A model generated the notes under the pieces. That model worked only from the letters and a program-made list of their open reading frames with translations. It searched no databases and was not told the DNA's origin. A DNA stretch of 64,000 bases from Maritimibacter harenae (lineage in GTDB: Bacteria > Pseudomonadota > Alphaproteobacteria > Rhodobacterales > Rhodobacteraceae): assembly GCF_009882975.1 (NCBI RefSeq), contig NZ_WTUX01000019.1, positions 301,222-365,221 on the forward strand, in the 5' to 3' direction. Both the position numbers and the translations under genes were made by a program. How positions within the stretch are numbered: position 1 is the stretch's first letter; every line of letters starts with the position of its first letter. Shown piece by piece: positions 32,996 to 41,399 of this stretch.

Positions 32996-35290
32996 TCACC
33001 CGAGGGCGTGCAGGTGCTCGACAGCCTGCCGGCGGATCGGCGCTTTCGGCAGCACCAGACGGTGCCCGTCGACCCGGTCCCGGAAGCGCGAGGCGACTTT
33101 CAGGACCGCGTCGGGGGGCAACTTCTCACCGGTCTGCGGATCGACCAGGTCATAGGTTTCCACGTCTTCGCCGTCATCCACCTTCGACACGCGAACCGAT
33201 GCAGCCTCGCCGTCTTCGCCGAGCACGACATCGACGGCAATCGCGTCGCCCGTCGAGAGGCCGCAGCCTGCGATCACCGGGAAGCCGTGAGGCTCGGAGA
33301 AGGAGATCTCCAGCTGGAAATCCGCTTTGTCGATCGCGGCTTTCAGGTTCTTCGTCCGATGTGCCGTGTAGTGCAGGTTGATGACCGAGCCGCGCTTGTG
33401 TCCCGCAAGGGCCTGCCGCTCGTTCTCGGGAACTTTCTTGTCGTTCAGCATCGAGCTGAAGGTCTTGCGCATCGCGTAGAAGTCCTCGTCGAAATTCCGC
33501 AGCCCCAGGTGCCCGAGGATGATGTTCAGAGCTTTGCTGAAGGGCCCGACGACGTCGTGCGTCGAGGCGCGTGAAACCGCATCCGGGAACAGGAGCGGCC
33601 CATGGTCCGCGTCGAGAGTCTTCCACCAATCGATGAACCCGAGGTCGAGCAGGAGCTGGGGCACGGGCACGACCCGCTGGGCGTCTTCCGTCTTGCCTGT
33701 CTGGTCACTCTCGCGGTTGAGCGTGAAGCAATAGACCCCGTTGCGCAGGATGATGTTCTTGCGCTTCAACAGCAGGACTTCCTCGATCCGGCTACCGATC
33801 GTCAACACGATGAGCGGCACCCAGTAGAAGGCATCCCGGATGATGACACTGCCGGGCTTCCAGCGCCGAGAGAGCGACGCGCAGCCCGAATAGAGCGGGC
33901 CCGTCAGGAAGGCCGCGAGGTGCTCTTCCGACCACGGCATCCGGATCTTGGATTTCGTGACGCGCACATAGAGCTCGTCGTCCGGTGCGGCCGCGTTAAC
34001 AGCACGCTGGACATCCTTGTAAGAGATCGTTTGCGGCACGTCCCCGCACCCCAGCTCTTCCGCCGCCCGGAACAGCCGGTTCAGGCTGTCGCGGTAGCGG
34101 TGCAGGGTCTGGAACGTGAGGCGCGGGACCAGCCGGTCGGCGAGAAGGGCGCGCTTCTCGGAGTCAGAGAGGCCGTCCATCCACCGGATTTCCTCCATCA
34201 CGAGCTCGTCCTGGGCGTCGGCCTCAGCGATCTCGTCGGACTTTGTGCGTGAGTATTTCGCTTCCTGGGTCTTCGGCCGGAGCGGATGAAACCGGTTCTT
34301 GCCATGCGTCTTGCCGTGGCTGCGCGGGAGGCGAGAGGCCCAGACGAAGAATTCTTTCTGTCTGTCTTTCGTGAGCATCGAGACGGGAGCATCACCGAAG
34401 AACGCGGTGGCGAGCTTGCCGATCGCGTTCAAGTTGCCGCGCATCGATTTCGACGGGTAGAGCTCGAAGGTCTTCTCCCAGGCGGCGCTGAGCAGGACAG
34501 GCTCGTTCTCCACGAAGTCATCGACGGGCAGCGCGGAGTGGCGCGCGACGAGGGGTTCGGCCTCCGTGCGCGCGTCGAACCCGTCGAGGGCCCGGGCCTC
34601 GAGCGCGTGCAGTTCGCGCAGGAGATCCGCCGCCCGGCGCCCGAGCGCCGGCGGCAGCGCGTCCGGCAGTGCCACGCCGAACTTTTCCGCACCGCGCCGC
34701 ACGGCGGGTTCGATGTCCGAGAAGTCGTTCTGCCGTGCCGCGTGCCGGACCGCGTCCGCTTGTGCTTCGAGCTGCGCGATACGGGCGTCGAGCGCGTCGA
34801 TGTCTTCGGCACCCCGGTCCTGTTCCGAGATGATGCGCCCGAGCTCGTTGCGCAGGAGTTCTGAGAGCATGACCTTGATCTGCTCTGCCGAAAGCGGTGT
34901 TCCCGGTGTCGTGGCGTCTTTCATCAATCGGTTCTCTTCGCGGTTCAAAACGACGAGGAGATGCGCGGCACGCTGCATCGCCTCGGTATGAACGGAGGTG
35001 CGAAGGGACAGGCACAGAAACGCCCGGGCCGGGTTTCCGCCCTTGTTGACGTAACGTAATCTTTTCCGGAAGTAGAAACGGGACCCACGCCGCAGGAGGT
35101 AGGTCGGCCGGCGCGTGGGGCCCGGACGCGGCCGTTTCCGCCCGGGTGACTCGGTCGCGGCGCCGGGCCCCGCGGGACGCGCCTGTGTTACAGGATGTGT
35201 CACAGTTTGTGTGACAAGCGGCGCCGATCCCGGTGCGATGGCCGGCTGCGGGCGCGCAAACCCTTGGTTTTCTTGATGTATTGGAGGCAT
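32996..35290 (-). CDS. Large tyrosine recombinase integrase abutting tRNA-Gln
   Basis: A 764-residue site-specific integrase. The start at 35290 (MPPIHQENQGFARP) is one base beyond the tRNA 3' end. The frame continues upstream, but only through the tRNA itself. An N-terminal basic segment (YLLRRGSRFYFRKRLRYV, residues ~65-82) resembles the arm-binding start of island integrases. The catalytic residues are R501 (TIGSRIEEVLLL), Y605xxR608 (FYAMRKTF, with Tyr where His is usual), H631 (LAGHKRG) and the nucleophile Y641 (NLHYTAH). An extra ~110-residue tail follows the catalytic tyrosine. It probably integrates the island at the tRNA-Gln locus, and may be expressed by read-through from the tRNA promoter because no separate promoter space exists. 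Confidence 0.88.
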   Translation of the reverse strand: MPPIHQENQGFARPQPAIAPGSAPLVTQTVTHPVTQARPAGPGAATESPGRKRPRPGPTRRPTYLLRRGSRFYFRKRLRYVNKGGNPARAFLCLSLRTSVHTEAMQRAAHLLVVLNREENRLMKDATTPGTPLSAEQIKVMLSELLRNELGRIISEQDRGAEDIDALDARIAQLEAQADAVRHAARQNDFSDIEPAVRRGAEKFGVALPDALPPALGRRAADLLRELHALEARALDGFDARTEAEPLVARHSALPVDDFVENEPVLLSAAWEKTFELYPSKSMRGNLNAIGKLATAFFGDAPVSMLTKDRQKEFFVWASRLPRSHGKTHGKNRFHPLRPKTQEAKYSRTKSDEIAEADAQDELVMEEIRWMDGLSDSEKRALLADRLVPRLTFQTLHRYRDSLNRLFRAAEELGCGDVPQTISYKDVQRAVNAAAPDDELYVRVTKSKIRMPWSEEHLAAFLTGPLYSGCASLSRRWKPGSVIIRDAFYWVPLIVLTIGSRIEEVLLLKRKNIILRNGVYCFTLNRESDQTGKTEDAQRVVPVPQLLLDLGFIDWWKTLDADHGPLLFPDAVSRASTHDVVGPFSKALNIILGHLGLRNFDEDFYAMRKTFSSMLNDKKVPENERQALAGHKRGSVINLHYTAHRTKNLKAAIDKADFQLEISFSEPHGFPVIAGCGLSTGDAIAVDVVLGEDGEAASVRVSKVDDGEDVETYDLVDPQTGEKLPPDAVLKVASRFRDRVDGHRLVLPKAPIRRQAVEHLHALG

Positions 35291-35291
35291 G

Positions 35292-35366
35292 TGGCTGGGG
35301 TGGTAGGATTCGAACCTACGATACACGGTACCAAAAACCGCTGCCTTACCACTTGGCTACACCCCA
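35292..35366 (-). tRNA. tRNA-Gln (anticodon TTG)
   Basis: The 75-base sequence folds as a cloverleaf on the minus strand. Acceptor TGGGGTG (35366-35360) pairs with CACCCCA, followed by discriminator G and an encoded CCA (35294-35292). The T-loop TTCGAAT is present, and the anticodon loop reads TTTTTGG with anticodon TTG, decoding CAA. The integrase start codon follows after one base. The gene's 3' end is a typical integrase attachment site. Confidence 0.95.
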
Positions 35367-35378
35367 ACGGTGCGCGTG

Positions 35379-35407
35379 TTCCTACTCAAAGCCCGTTTGG
35401 CCTGCAA
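35379..35407 (-). promoter_or_regulatory. Candidate promoter of tRNA-Gln and possibly the integrase
   Basis: On the minus strand a -35-like TTGCAG (35407-35402) is followed after 17 bases by TAGGAA (35384-35379), 12 bases before the tRNA 5' end. It sits between the mscS terminator and the tRNA. The match at -10 is moderate. Confidence 0.45.
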
Positions 35408-35410
35408 GCC

Positions 35411-35437
35411 AAAAAATTGCCCCGTGCGCGCCGGGGC
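35411..35437 (-). terminator. Intrinsic terminator of the mechanosensitive channel gene
   Basis: On the minus strand GCCCCG (35437-35432) pairs with CGGGGC (35424-35419), and AA then TTTTTT follow (35418-35411). It lies 11 bases after the stop of the channel gene and isolates it from the tRNA promoter. Confidence 0.8.
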
Positions 35438-35448
35438 GTGCGAAGGCG

Positions 35449-36753
35449 CTATTCCTTGACCGCGTCGGCGCTCAGGAGGTCTTCGCGTTCCATTTCGCGT
35501 TCCACCTCGACGATGTGTTCGAGGTCGCTCTCCATCTTCGCGGCGACGTTCTGCACCTCGGGGCGGGGTTCCGGGCGTGGTGCGAGGGTGTCGGCCGGCG
35601 CGGCCGGGCCTCCGTCCATCATCAGGCGGTAGGTGGGCTCCGGCATCTCGATCCCCGCCGCCTCGAAGGCGATGAGCACCTGGCGGATCGCTTCCGAGCG
35701 CGCGGCGAGCAGGCCGGTCTCTCGCTGGTCGATCCAGGCGGTCAGCCGCATCCCGATGTCCGAGCCGTGCAGCTCGGTCGTCCAGATCGACACCGCCGGG
35801 GTATCGAGCACGAAGGGCAGGTCGGCGAGCGTCCGTTGGGCCAGCTCGCGCGCGGCGGCCAGGTCGGTGCCATAGGCCACGCCGATGTCGAACTCGAACC
35901 TCCGTTCGGGGTTGCGGGTGTAGTTCTTGATCCGCGCCTTGAAGACGGTCGCGTTGGGGATGCGGATGTGGTTGCCGTCGAAGCTCAGGATGATGGTGGC
36001 CCGGCTCGTCAGGCGGATGACCTTGCCCTCGTCCCCGTTGATCTCGATCGCGTCGTTGGGCGCGAAGGGCTGGCGCACGGACAGGAGCACGGAGGCGATG
36101 AAGTTCTCCACCGTGTCGCGCACCGCGAACCCGATGGCGAGCCCGATGATGCCGGCAGCCCCGAGGATCGTCGACAGGAGCGCGGTGGCCCCGAGGATGT
36201 CGAGCGCGACCACGAGCCCGCCGATTACCGCGCCCACGCGGATCACGGCGCGCAGGATGTCGGCGATGAAGGCGTTCGGGGCGATCCGGTCCCAGGGCTG
36301 GCGCCGCCGGGCGACGAAGAGGCCGATCCAGGTGACCAGCGCGAAGGCGACGATGGCGATGCCGATCAGCGGCAGGAAGGCCACCACCTGCCAGAACCGA
36401 AGCTGGAAGCGCTCCATCATCGGGGCGAGCCGCCGGCGCACGTCGGTCGAGATCGTCACCCCGTTCTCGATGGCCACGACCCCTTCGACCCGGCCCACGA
36501 GCCGCTGCAACTCCTCGAGCTGGCCGACCTCCAGCGTCGTGCCCTTCAGCGTGACGATCCCCTGGCTGACCGACACGCGCACGTCCTCGTAGCCCTCGAG
36601 CTCGCCCAGGATGTCCCGGATCTTGGTCGCGATGGCGGCGTCGGTGAACACCTGCTCGGTGCTCGACCCGTTGTTGGTGGCGATGGTGCCATCCTGCGCG
36701 ACGGCGGGTGCGGCCAGGCAGAATAGCAAGGCCAGGAGTGTCAGAAATCGCAT
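35449..36753 (-). CDS. MscS-family mechanosensitive ion channel with BON domain
   Basis: A 434-residue inner-membrane protein. A signal peptide (cleavage near AVAQ, residue 20) is followed by a BON-like domain (IRDILGELEGYEDVRVSVSQ, residues ~46-110). Next come membrane helices (VVAFLPLIGIAIVAFALVTW) and the MscS pore helix and beta domain (AAGIIGLAIGFAVRDTVENF, then NDAIEINGDEGKVIRLT). MscS channels open on membrane tension and release solutes in osmotic down-shock. An acidic C-terminal tail is predicted. It is transcribed alone. Confidence 0.92.
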   Translation of the reverse strand: MRFLTLLALLFCLAAPAVAQDGTIATNNGSSTEQVFTDAAIATKIRDILGELEGYEDVRVSVSQGIVTLKGTTLEVGQLEELQRLVGRVEGVVAIENGVTISTDVRRRLAPMMERFQLRFWQVVAFLPLIGIAIVAFALVTWIGLFVARRRQPWDRIAPNAFIADILRAVIRVGAVIGGLVVALDILGATALLSTILGAAGIIGLAIGFAVRDTVENFIASVLLSVRQPFAPNDAIEINGDEGKVIRLTSRATIILSFDGNHIRIPNATVFKARIKNYTRNPERRFEFDIGVAYGTDLAAARELAQRTLADLPFVLDTPAVSIWTTELHGSDIGMRLTAWIDQRETGLLAARSEAIRQVLIAFEAAGIEMPEPTYRLMMDGGPAAPADTLAPRPEPRPEVQNVAAKMESDLEHIVEVEREMEREDLLSADAVKE

Positions 36754-36823
36754 GTCCGTCCCCGGTTTTCACCCAAACTAACGGGAGGGGCCGGGGGGCG
36801 GAAGGTCTGTTTGCGCCTCCGCG

Positions 36824-37720
36824 TCACCGCGCGCGCTGGCGCAACGCGTTCACCACGGTGCGGAAGGCGGGCAGGTTGCGGTGACGACTCGGGTAGTAGA
36901 TGTGGTAGCCCGAAAAGCGCGGCGACCAGTCGTCGAGCAGCACGGTGAGCGCACCGCTTTCCACGTCCGCCTCGACCAGGTCCTCGGGCACGTAGGCGAT
37001 CCCGATCCCGGCGCGCGCCGCGTCGATCATCGTGGCGTCGTCATCCAGCGTGAGCGGCCCGTCGACCCGCACGCGCACGTCCTTGCCGTCCCGCTCGAAC
37101 TCCCAGGCGTAGAGGCCCCCGGCCGTCATCAGGCGGCGGTTGATGCAGCGGTGGTCGAGAAGATCCTGCGGCACCACGGGCGCGCCGTGGCGCGCCACGT
37201 AGTCGGGCGACGCGACAGCGACCAGCCGCCAGTCCGGTCCGACCGGGAGCGCGATCATGTCGTGCTCCACGCTCTCGCCCAGCCGGATGCCCGCGTCGAA
37301 CCCCTCCTCGACGATGTCGCGGAACCCGTTGTCGACGCTGAGCTCCAGCTTGATGTCGGGATAGTCGCGCATCACCGCGCGCAGCTTGGGCCAGATCAGC
37401 TGGGTCAGCGCGTGGTGCGACAGGGTGAGACGCACGGACCCCGATGGCGTGTCGCGCAACTCGGTGAGCGCGGCGATCTCCGCCTCGATCTCGCTCATGC
37501 GCGGGGCGAGCGTGCGCCGCAGCCGCTCTCCGGCCTCGGTGGTCGCGACCGAACGTGTGGTGCGCGCCAGGAGCCGCATGCCCATGCGCGTCTCGAGCCG
37601 CTTGATCCTGTGGCTCAGGGTCGACTGCACGACGCCCAGCTTGGCGGCCGCCCGGGTGAAGTTGCCTTCCTCGGCGACGGTGAGGAACCACATCAGGTCG
37701 TTGAAATCCGTGCGCGACAT
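36824..37720 (-). CDS. LysR-family transcriptional regulator
   Basis: A 298-residue LysR regulator. The N-terminal winged helix-turn-helix ([20 protein letters not shown], then [16 protein letters not shown]) is followed by the substrate-binding domain. I start it at the ATG 37720, four bases after GGAGG; an ATG five codons upstream is possible. It is divergent from the cupin/aldo-keto reductase pair, the usual arrangement for a LysR activator of its neighbour. The inducer is unknown. Confidence 0.93.
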   Translation of the reverse strand: MSRTDFNDLMWFLTVAEEGNFTRAAAKLGVVQSTLSHRIKRLETRMGMRLLARTTRSVATTEAGERLRRTLAPRMSEIEAEIAALTELRDTPSGSVRLTLSHHALTQLIWPKLRAVMRDYPDIKLELSVDNGFRDIVEEGFDAGIRLGESVEHDMIALPVGPDWRLVAVASPDYVARHGAPVVPQDLLDHRCINRRLMTAGGLYAWEFERDGKDVRVRVDGPLTLDDDATMIDAARAGIGIAYVPEDLVEADVESGALTVLLDDWSPRFSGYHIYYPSRHRNLPAFRTVVNALRQRAR

Positions 37721-37741
37721 GCGTCCTCCATTCATGGCCTG

Positions 37742-37782
37742 TATCGATAGCCTCTAACGAAATGAGCGGCCTTATCAATAAG
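37742..37782. promoter_or_regulatory. Candidate LysR operator sites
   Basis: TATCGATA (37742-37749) and CTTATCAATAAG (37771-37782, 5+2+5 palindrome) lie in the 113-base divergent space between the LysR gene and the cupin gene. Their position and symmetry fit LysR binding boxes; this is inferred. Confidence 0.4.
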
Positions 37783-37833
37783 TGCGGCTTGCGCCATATG
37801 GTGTCCCAACGCAACAGCGATCGGAGCGAGAGC

Positions 37834-38229
37834 ATGAAAATCATCCGTCCATCGACCTTTCCGTCCCGACAGGGCCCCGAGGAGTGGTTCACCGGAACCG
37901 TCCGCATCGACCCGGTGTTCCAGGCCGAGGAACCGGGGCGCGTCGCCGGCTCGCACGTGACGTTCGAACCGGGCGCGCGCACCGCGTGGCACACCCACCC
38001 GGCCGGCCAGACGCTGATCATCACCTCCGGTCGCGGGCGGGTGCAGCGCGAGGGCGGCCCGGTCGAAGAGGTGAGCCCGGGCGACGTCGTGTGGTTCCCC
38101 GCCGGTGAGAAGCACTGGCACGGGGCGAGCCCGGAGACGGCCATGAGCCATTACGCGATCCAGGAAGCCATCGACGGCGAAGCCGTGACCTGGATGGAAC
38201 ACGTGAGCGACGAAGACTACGGCGCCTGA
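37834..38229 (+). CDS. Cupin protein of the hydroxynitrile-lyase-like (GtHNL) group
   Basis: A 131-residue single-domain cupin. The metal-binding motifs are [13 protein letters not shown] (residues ~49-61) and EKHWHGA (~91-97), giving the usual three His plus Gln set. The sequence [20 protein letters not shown] and the HWHGA ending closely resemble the small manganese cupins known as (R)-hydroxynitrile lyases (for example from Granulicella), as I remember that family. In most bacteria the physiological role of these cupins is unknown. The ATG at 37834 is chosen because homologues begin there. It is followed by an aldo-keto reductase and is divergent from LysR. Confidence 0.85.
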   Translation: MKIIRPSTFPSRQGPEEWFTGTVRIDPVFQAEEPGRVAGSHVTFEPGARTAWHTHPAGQTLIITSGRGRVQREGGPVEEVSPGDVVWFPAGEKHWHGASPETAMSHYAIQEAIDGEAVTWMEHVSDEDYGA

Positions 38230-38271
38230 GCGGCCCCGCGGCCACGACACCTTCAAGAGACGAGGACTGAC

Positions 38272-39135
38272 ATGATCCTGAACGAAACATACAAGCTGCC
38301 CAACGGCATCGAGATTCCCAAGATCGGGCTCGGCACATGGATGATCGATGACGACAAGGTCGCGGACGCGGTGAAGGCCGCGGTCGACATGGGCTACCGC
38401 CACGTCGACACCGCGCAGGCCTACCAGAACGAACGCGGCGTCGGTGAGGGCGTGCGCAACGCCGGCGTGCCCCGCGACGAGATCTTCGTGACCACGAAGC
38501 TCGACGCGGGCATCAAGGACTACGAGGGCGCGAAGGCGGCCATCGACGGTTCGCTCGAGACGATGGGGCTCGACCACATCGACCTGATGATCATCCACAG
38601 CCCGCAACCGTGGGAGCACTTCGGCGCCGACGACCGCTTCTTCGAGGGCAACCTCGCCGCGTGGAAGGCGCTGGAGGAGGCCTACGAGGCCGGCAAGCTC
38701 AAGGCGATCGGCGTGTCGAACTTCCAGAAGCAGGATCTTCAAAACCTGCTCGACAACGCCCGCGTCAAGCCGATGCTCGACCAGGTGCTCGCCCACGTGT
38801 CGAATACCCCGTTCGAGTTGATCGACTTCATCCATGCCAACGACATGGTGGCCGAAGCCTATTCGCCCGTCGGCCACGGCGAAATCCTCGGCCGTGACGA
38901 CATCAAGGCGATCGCCGACACCTACGGCGTCACCGTCCCGCAGCTCGCGATCCGCTACACGCTGCAACTGGGGCTCCTGCCGCTGCCCAAGACGGCGAAC
39001 CCGGATCACATGAAGAACAACGCCGACGTGGACTTCGAGATCTCCGCGGCGGACATGGAAAAGCTCAAGTCGGTTCGGGAAATCCAGGATTACGGCGAAA
39101 GCAGCGTCTTTCCGGTCTACGCCATGACGGCATAA
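38272..39135 (+). CDS. Aldo/keto reductase
   Basis: A 287-residue NADPH-dependent aldo-keto reductase of the DkgA/2,5-didehydrogluconate reductase type. Family features are GLGTWMIDDD near residue 19, GYRHVDTAQAYQNERGVG (residues ~39-56, catalytic Asp and Tyr) with the catalytic Lys in VTTKL and His in LMIIHSPQP, and the signature GVSNFQKQDL near residue 150. The C-terminal PLPKTANPDHMKNN binds cofactor phosphate. It reduces aldehydes or keto sugars in the cytoplasm. It is in tandem with the cupin under likely LysR control and ends at a strong terminator. Confidence 0.93.
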   Translation: MILNETYKLPNGIEIPKIGLGTWMIDDDKVADAVKAAVDMGYRHVDTAQAYQNERGVGEGVRNAGVPRDEIFVTTKLDAGIKDYEGAKAAIDGSLETMGLDHIDLMIIHSPQPWEHFGADDRFFEGNLAAWKALEEAYEAGKLKAIGVSNFQKQDLQNLLDNARVKPMLDQVLAHVSNTPFELIDFIHANDMVAEAYSPVGHGEILGRDDIKAIADTYGVTVPQLAIRYTLQLGLLPLPKTANPDHMKNNADVDFEISAADMEKLKSVREIQDYGESSVFPVYAMTA

Positions 39136-39159
39136 GTCGCACCGCCCGCAGGGCCGCAA

Positions 39160-39190
39160 AAAACCGCCAGCGGGACCCGCTGGCGGTTTT
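39160..39190. terminator. Bidirectional intrinsic terminator
   Basis: AAAACCGCCAGCG (39160-39172) pairs with CGCTGGCGGTTTT (39178-39190) around GGACC, with A and T tracts on both sides. It lies between the convergent aldo-keto reductase and glutathione transferase genes and can serve both. Confidence 0.9.
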
Positions 39191-39215
39191 CCTGTTTCCA
39201 CGAACGGGCCGGCGT

Positions 39216-39917
39216 TCAGCGCTTGAACAACACCTTCTGCGCGTCCTTGTCGTCCTGCAGCCGCGAGCGGTGTTCGCGGCCGACCGCCATGCCCTTCTGC
39301 ACCGCCTCGCGCGACCCCACGAGGTCGAGCCAGCGGGCCAGGTTGGGCTTGTCGTCCAGCGTCTGCTCCTGGTTCTCCCAGAGCGACGCCCAGCCGTAGC
39401 AGGCCATGTCGGCGATCGAATAGAAATCGCCGGCCAGGTATTCCGTCTCGCTCAGCCTGCGGTCCATCACGCCGTAGAGGCGCCCGGTCTCGGCCCGGTA
39501 GCGGTCCTTGGCGTAGGGCAGGTCGTTGGGCGGGTCCATCGCGGGGGCGTATTTCAGGAAGTGGTGCGCCTGTCCGGCCATCGGCCCCAATCCGCCCATT
39601 TGCCACATCAGCCACTGGTCGACCGAGATCCGGTCCCGCTCGGTCGGCCCGCAGAATTCGCCGGTCTTGCGCGCGAGGTACTGCAGGATCGCCCCCGACT
39701 CGAAGATCGAGATCGGGGCGCCGTCCGGCCCTTCGGGGTCGACGATGGCCGGCATCCGGTTGTTCGGCGCGATCTTGAGGAAGGCAGGCTCGAACTGCTC
39801 TCCCTTGCCGATGTTCACATATTTGACGTCATACGGCAGGCCCATTTCCTCGAGCGCGATGGTGATCTTCCACCCGTTCGGCGTGGGCCAGTAGTGAAGC
39901 TCAATGGGTTGTGTCAT
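39216..39917 (-). CDS. Glutathione S-transferase family protein (YghU/YfcG-like)
   Basis: A 233-residue cytosolic GST. The N-terminal thioredoxin-like domain has YWPTPNGWKITIALEEMGLP near residues 9-28 and the cis-proline region NNRMPAIVDP near 52-61, with FESGAILQYLA binding glutathione. The Asn-rich TPNGWK segment is typical of the nu-class/YghU group, which has disulfide-bond oxidoreductase activity. The helical C-terminal domain is complete. AAGGAGACGCAC precedes the ATG. Confidence 0.9.
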   Translation of the reverse strand: MTQPIELHYWPTPNGWKITIALEEMGLPYDVKYVNIGKGEQFEPAFLKIAPNNRMPAIVDPEGPDGAPISIFESGAILQYLARKTGEFCGPTERDRISVDQWLMWQMGGLGPMAGQAHHFLKYAPAMDPPNDLPYAKDRYRAETGRLYGVMDRRLSETEYLAGDFYSIADMACYGWASLWENQEQTLDDKPNLARWLDLVGSREAVQKGMAVGREHRSRLQDDKDAQKVLFKR

Positions 39918-40023
39918 GTGCGTCTCCTTTGGGGGCGCACAATGACGGATCGTGCGCAAACGGCAAGAGGGGGCCATTTCGCGCCCGCTTGACGTCGGGG
40001 CGTGGTGGGTCTATCGCGGGGCA

Positions 40024-40077
40024 CGTGGCGATTTGTTCACCGGATTGCGGGCCACGTTAAACATTCCGCTAAAGAGG
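40024..40077 (+). promoter_or_regulatory. SAM-II riboswitch
   Basis: The segment matches the SAM-II aptamer closely. P1 forms between CGTGGC (40024-40029) and GCCACG (40051-40056). The conserved loop GATTTG...CCGGATTGC follows the 5' arm, then TTAAACATTC and the conserved pseudoknot strand CGCTAAAGAGG (about 40067-40077). SAM-II is known mainly from alphaproteobacteria, in front of methionine-synthesis genes. Here it is followed by an intrinsic terminator and metZ, so high SAM should lower metZ expression. Confidence 0.9.
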
Positions 40078-40090
40078 TCTGGGACGACAG

Positions 40091-40122
40091 AACGCCCCCG
40101 GCTTTCCCGGTGGGCGTTTTTT
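40091..40122 (+). terminator. Intrinsic terminator between the SAM-II riboswitch and metZ
   Basis: AACGCCC (40091-40097) pairs with GGGCGTT (40112-40118), with CCGG/CCGG inside, followed by a run of T (40117-40122). It lies between the aptamer and the metZ ribosome binding site, which suggests control by transcription attenuation. Confidence 0.85.
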
Positions 40123-40141
40123 GTTTGGCAGGAGGCGTGCC

Positions 40142-41320
40142 ATGGACAAGTACACGAAACGCACCCGCGCGGTGCACGGCGGAACCCGACGCAGCCAGTA
40201 TGGCGAGCTGTCCGAGGCCTTGTTCATGACGCAGGCCTTCGCCTATCCCAACGCCGAAGCCGCCGAGGCGCGCTTCCTCGAGGCGGGCGACGACGAGTTC
40301 ATCTATGCCCGCTACGGCAACCCCACGAACCGCATGTTCGAAGAGCGCCTCGCGCTCATGGAGGGCACCGAGGACGCTTTCGGCTGCACCTCCGGCATGG
40401 CGGCGGTCAGCGGCGCGCTGATGGCGATGACCCGCGCGGGCGACCACGTCGTGTCGAGCCGCGCGCTCTTCGGTTCGTGCCTTTACGTGCTCGAAGAGGT
40501 GCTGGGCCGTTTCGGGGTGGAGATCACGCTGGTCGACGGCACCGACAACGCGGCCTGGAAGGCTGCGATCCGGCCCGACACCAAGCTCGTCTTCCTCGAA
40601 ACCATCTCGAACCCGACGCTCGAGGTGATCGACCTGCAATACGTGATCGACCTCGCGCATGAGAACGGCGCGCTGGTGGTGGCCGACAACGCGATGATCA
40701 CGCCGGTCTATTCCTATGCCGCGTCGATGGGCGCCGACCTCGTGGTCTATTCGACCACCAAGCACGTGGACGGGCAGGGGCGGATGCTGGGCGGCGCGAT
40801 CTGCGGCTCGAAGGAGCTCATCCGCGGCCCGATCGAGGCCTACATGAAGCACACCGGCGGGGCGATCAATCCGTTCGCCGCCTGGACCCATCTCAAGGCG
40901 CTGGAGACCATCGACCTGCGCGTGCGCGCACAGTCGGACGCGGCTCTGTTCATCGCGAACGCGCTGGCCGATCACCCCAAGGTGAAGCGGATGAGCTACC
41001 CGCTCCACCCCTCGCACCCGCAGCACGAGATCGCCAAGCGCCAGGCGCCGTCGGGCGGCACCGTGCTGGCCTTCGAGGTGGAGGGCGGCAAGGAGGGGGC
41101 CTTCCGGTTCCAGAACGCGTTGGAATTCGTCATCATTTCCAACAACTTCGCCGACGCCAAGTCGATCGCCACCCATCCCGCCACGACCACGCACCAGAGG
41201 CTCCCGCAGGAGCAGAAGGACGCGTTGGGCATCTCCGACGGGCTGATCCGGTTCTCCTGCGGGCTCGAGGACCCGGCCGACATTCTCGCCGACATCGAGC
41301 AGGCGCTTTCGGTGATCTGA
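40142..41320 (+). CDS. metZ: O-succinylhomoserine sulfhydrylase
   Basis: A 392-residue PLP enzyme of the Cys/Met metabolism family. It makes homocysteine from O-succinylhomoserine and sulfide in methionine synthesis. The N-terminus KRTRAVHGGTRRSQYGELSE, the YGNPTNRMFEERLALMEG region and the PLP-lysine segment VVYSTTKHVDGQGRMLGG (residues ~201-218) are typical of MetZ. AGGAGG lies before the ATG. The SAM-II riboswitch and attenuator directly upstream support the methionine assignment. It could also accept O-acetylhomoserine. Confidence 0.93.
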   Translation: MDKYTKRTRAVHGGTRRSQYGELSEALFMTQAFAYPNAEAAEARFLEAGDDEFIYARYGNPTNRMFEERLALMEGTEDAFGCTSGMAAVSGALMAMTRAGDHVVSSRALFGSCLYVLEEVLGRFGVEITLVDGTDNAAWKAAIRPDTKLVFLETISNPTLEVIDLQYVIDLAHENGALVVADNAMITPVYSYAASMGADLVVYSTTKHVDGQGRMLGGAICGSKELIRGPIEAYMKHTGGAINPFAAWTHLKALETIDLRVRAQSDAALFIANALADHPKVKRMSYPLHPSHPQHEIAKRQAPSGGTVLAFEVEGGKEGAFRFQNALEFVIISNNFADAKSIATHPATTTHQRLPQEQKDALGISDGLIRFSCGLEDPADILADIEQALSVI

Positions 41321-41399
41321 CGGGACAAGAACGGCGTAAACTGGTAAATCCCCGCTACGGAACCCATATTTGGGGCCAATCGACCTGGGAGGGCCGGTC

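Noticed and set aside
35291..35326. Upstream extension of the integrase frame
   Set aside because: It runs through the tRNA-Gln gene and encodes only the translated T-arm; the ATG at 35290 is the real start.
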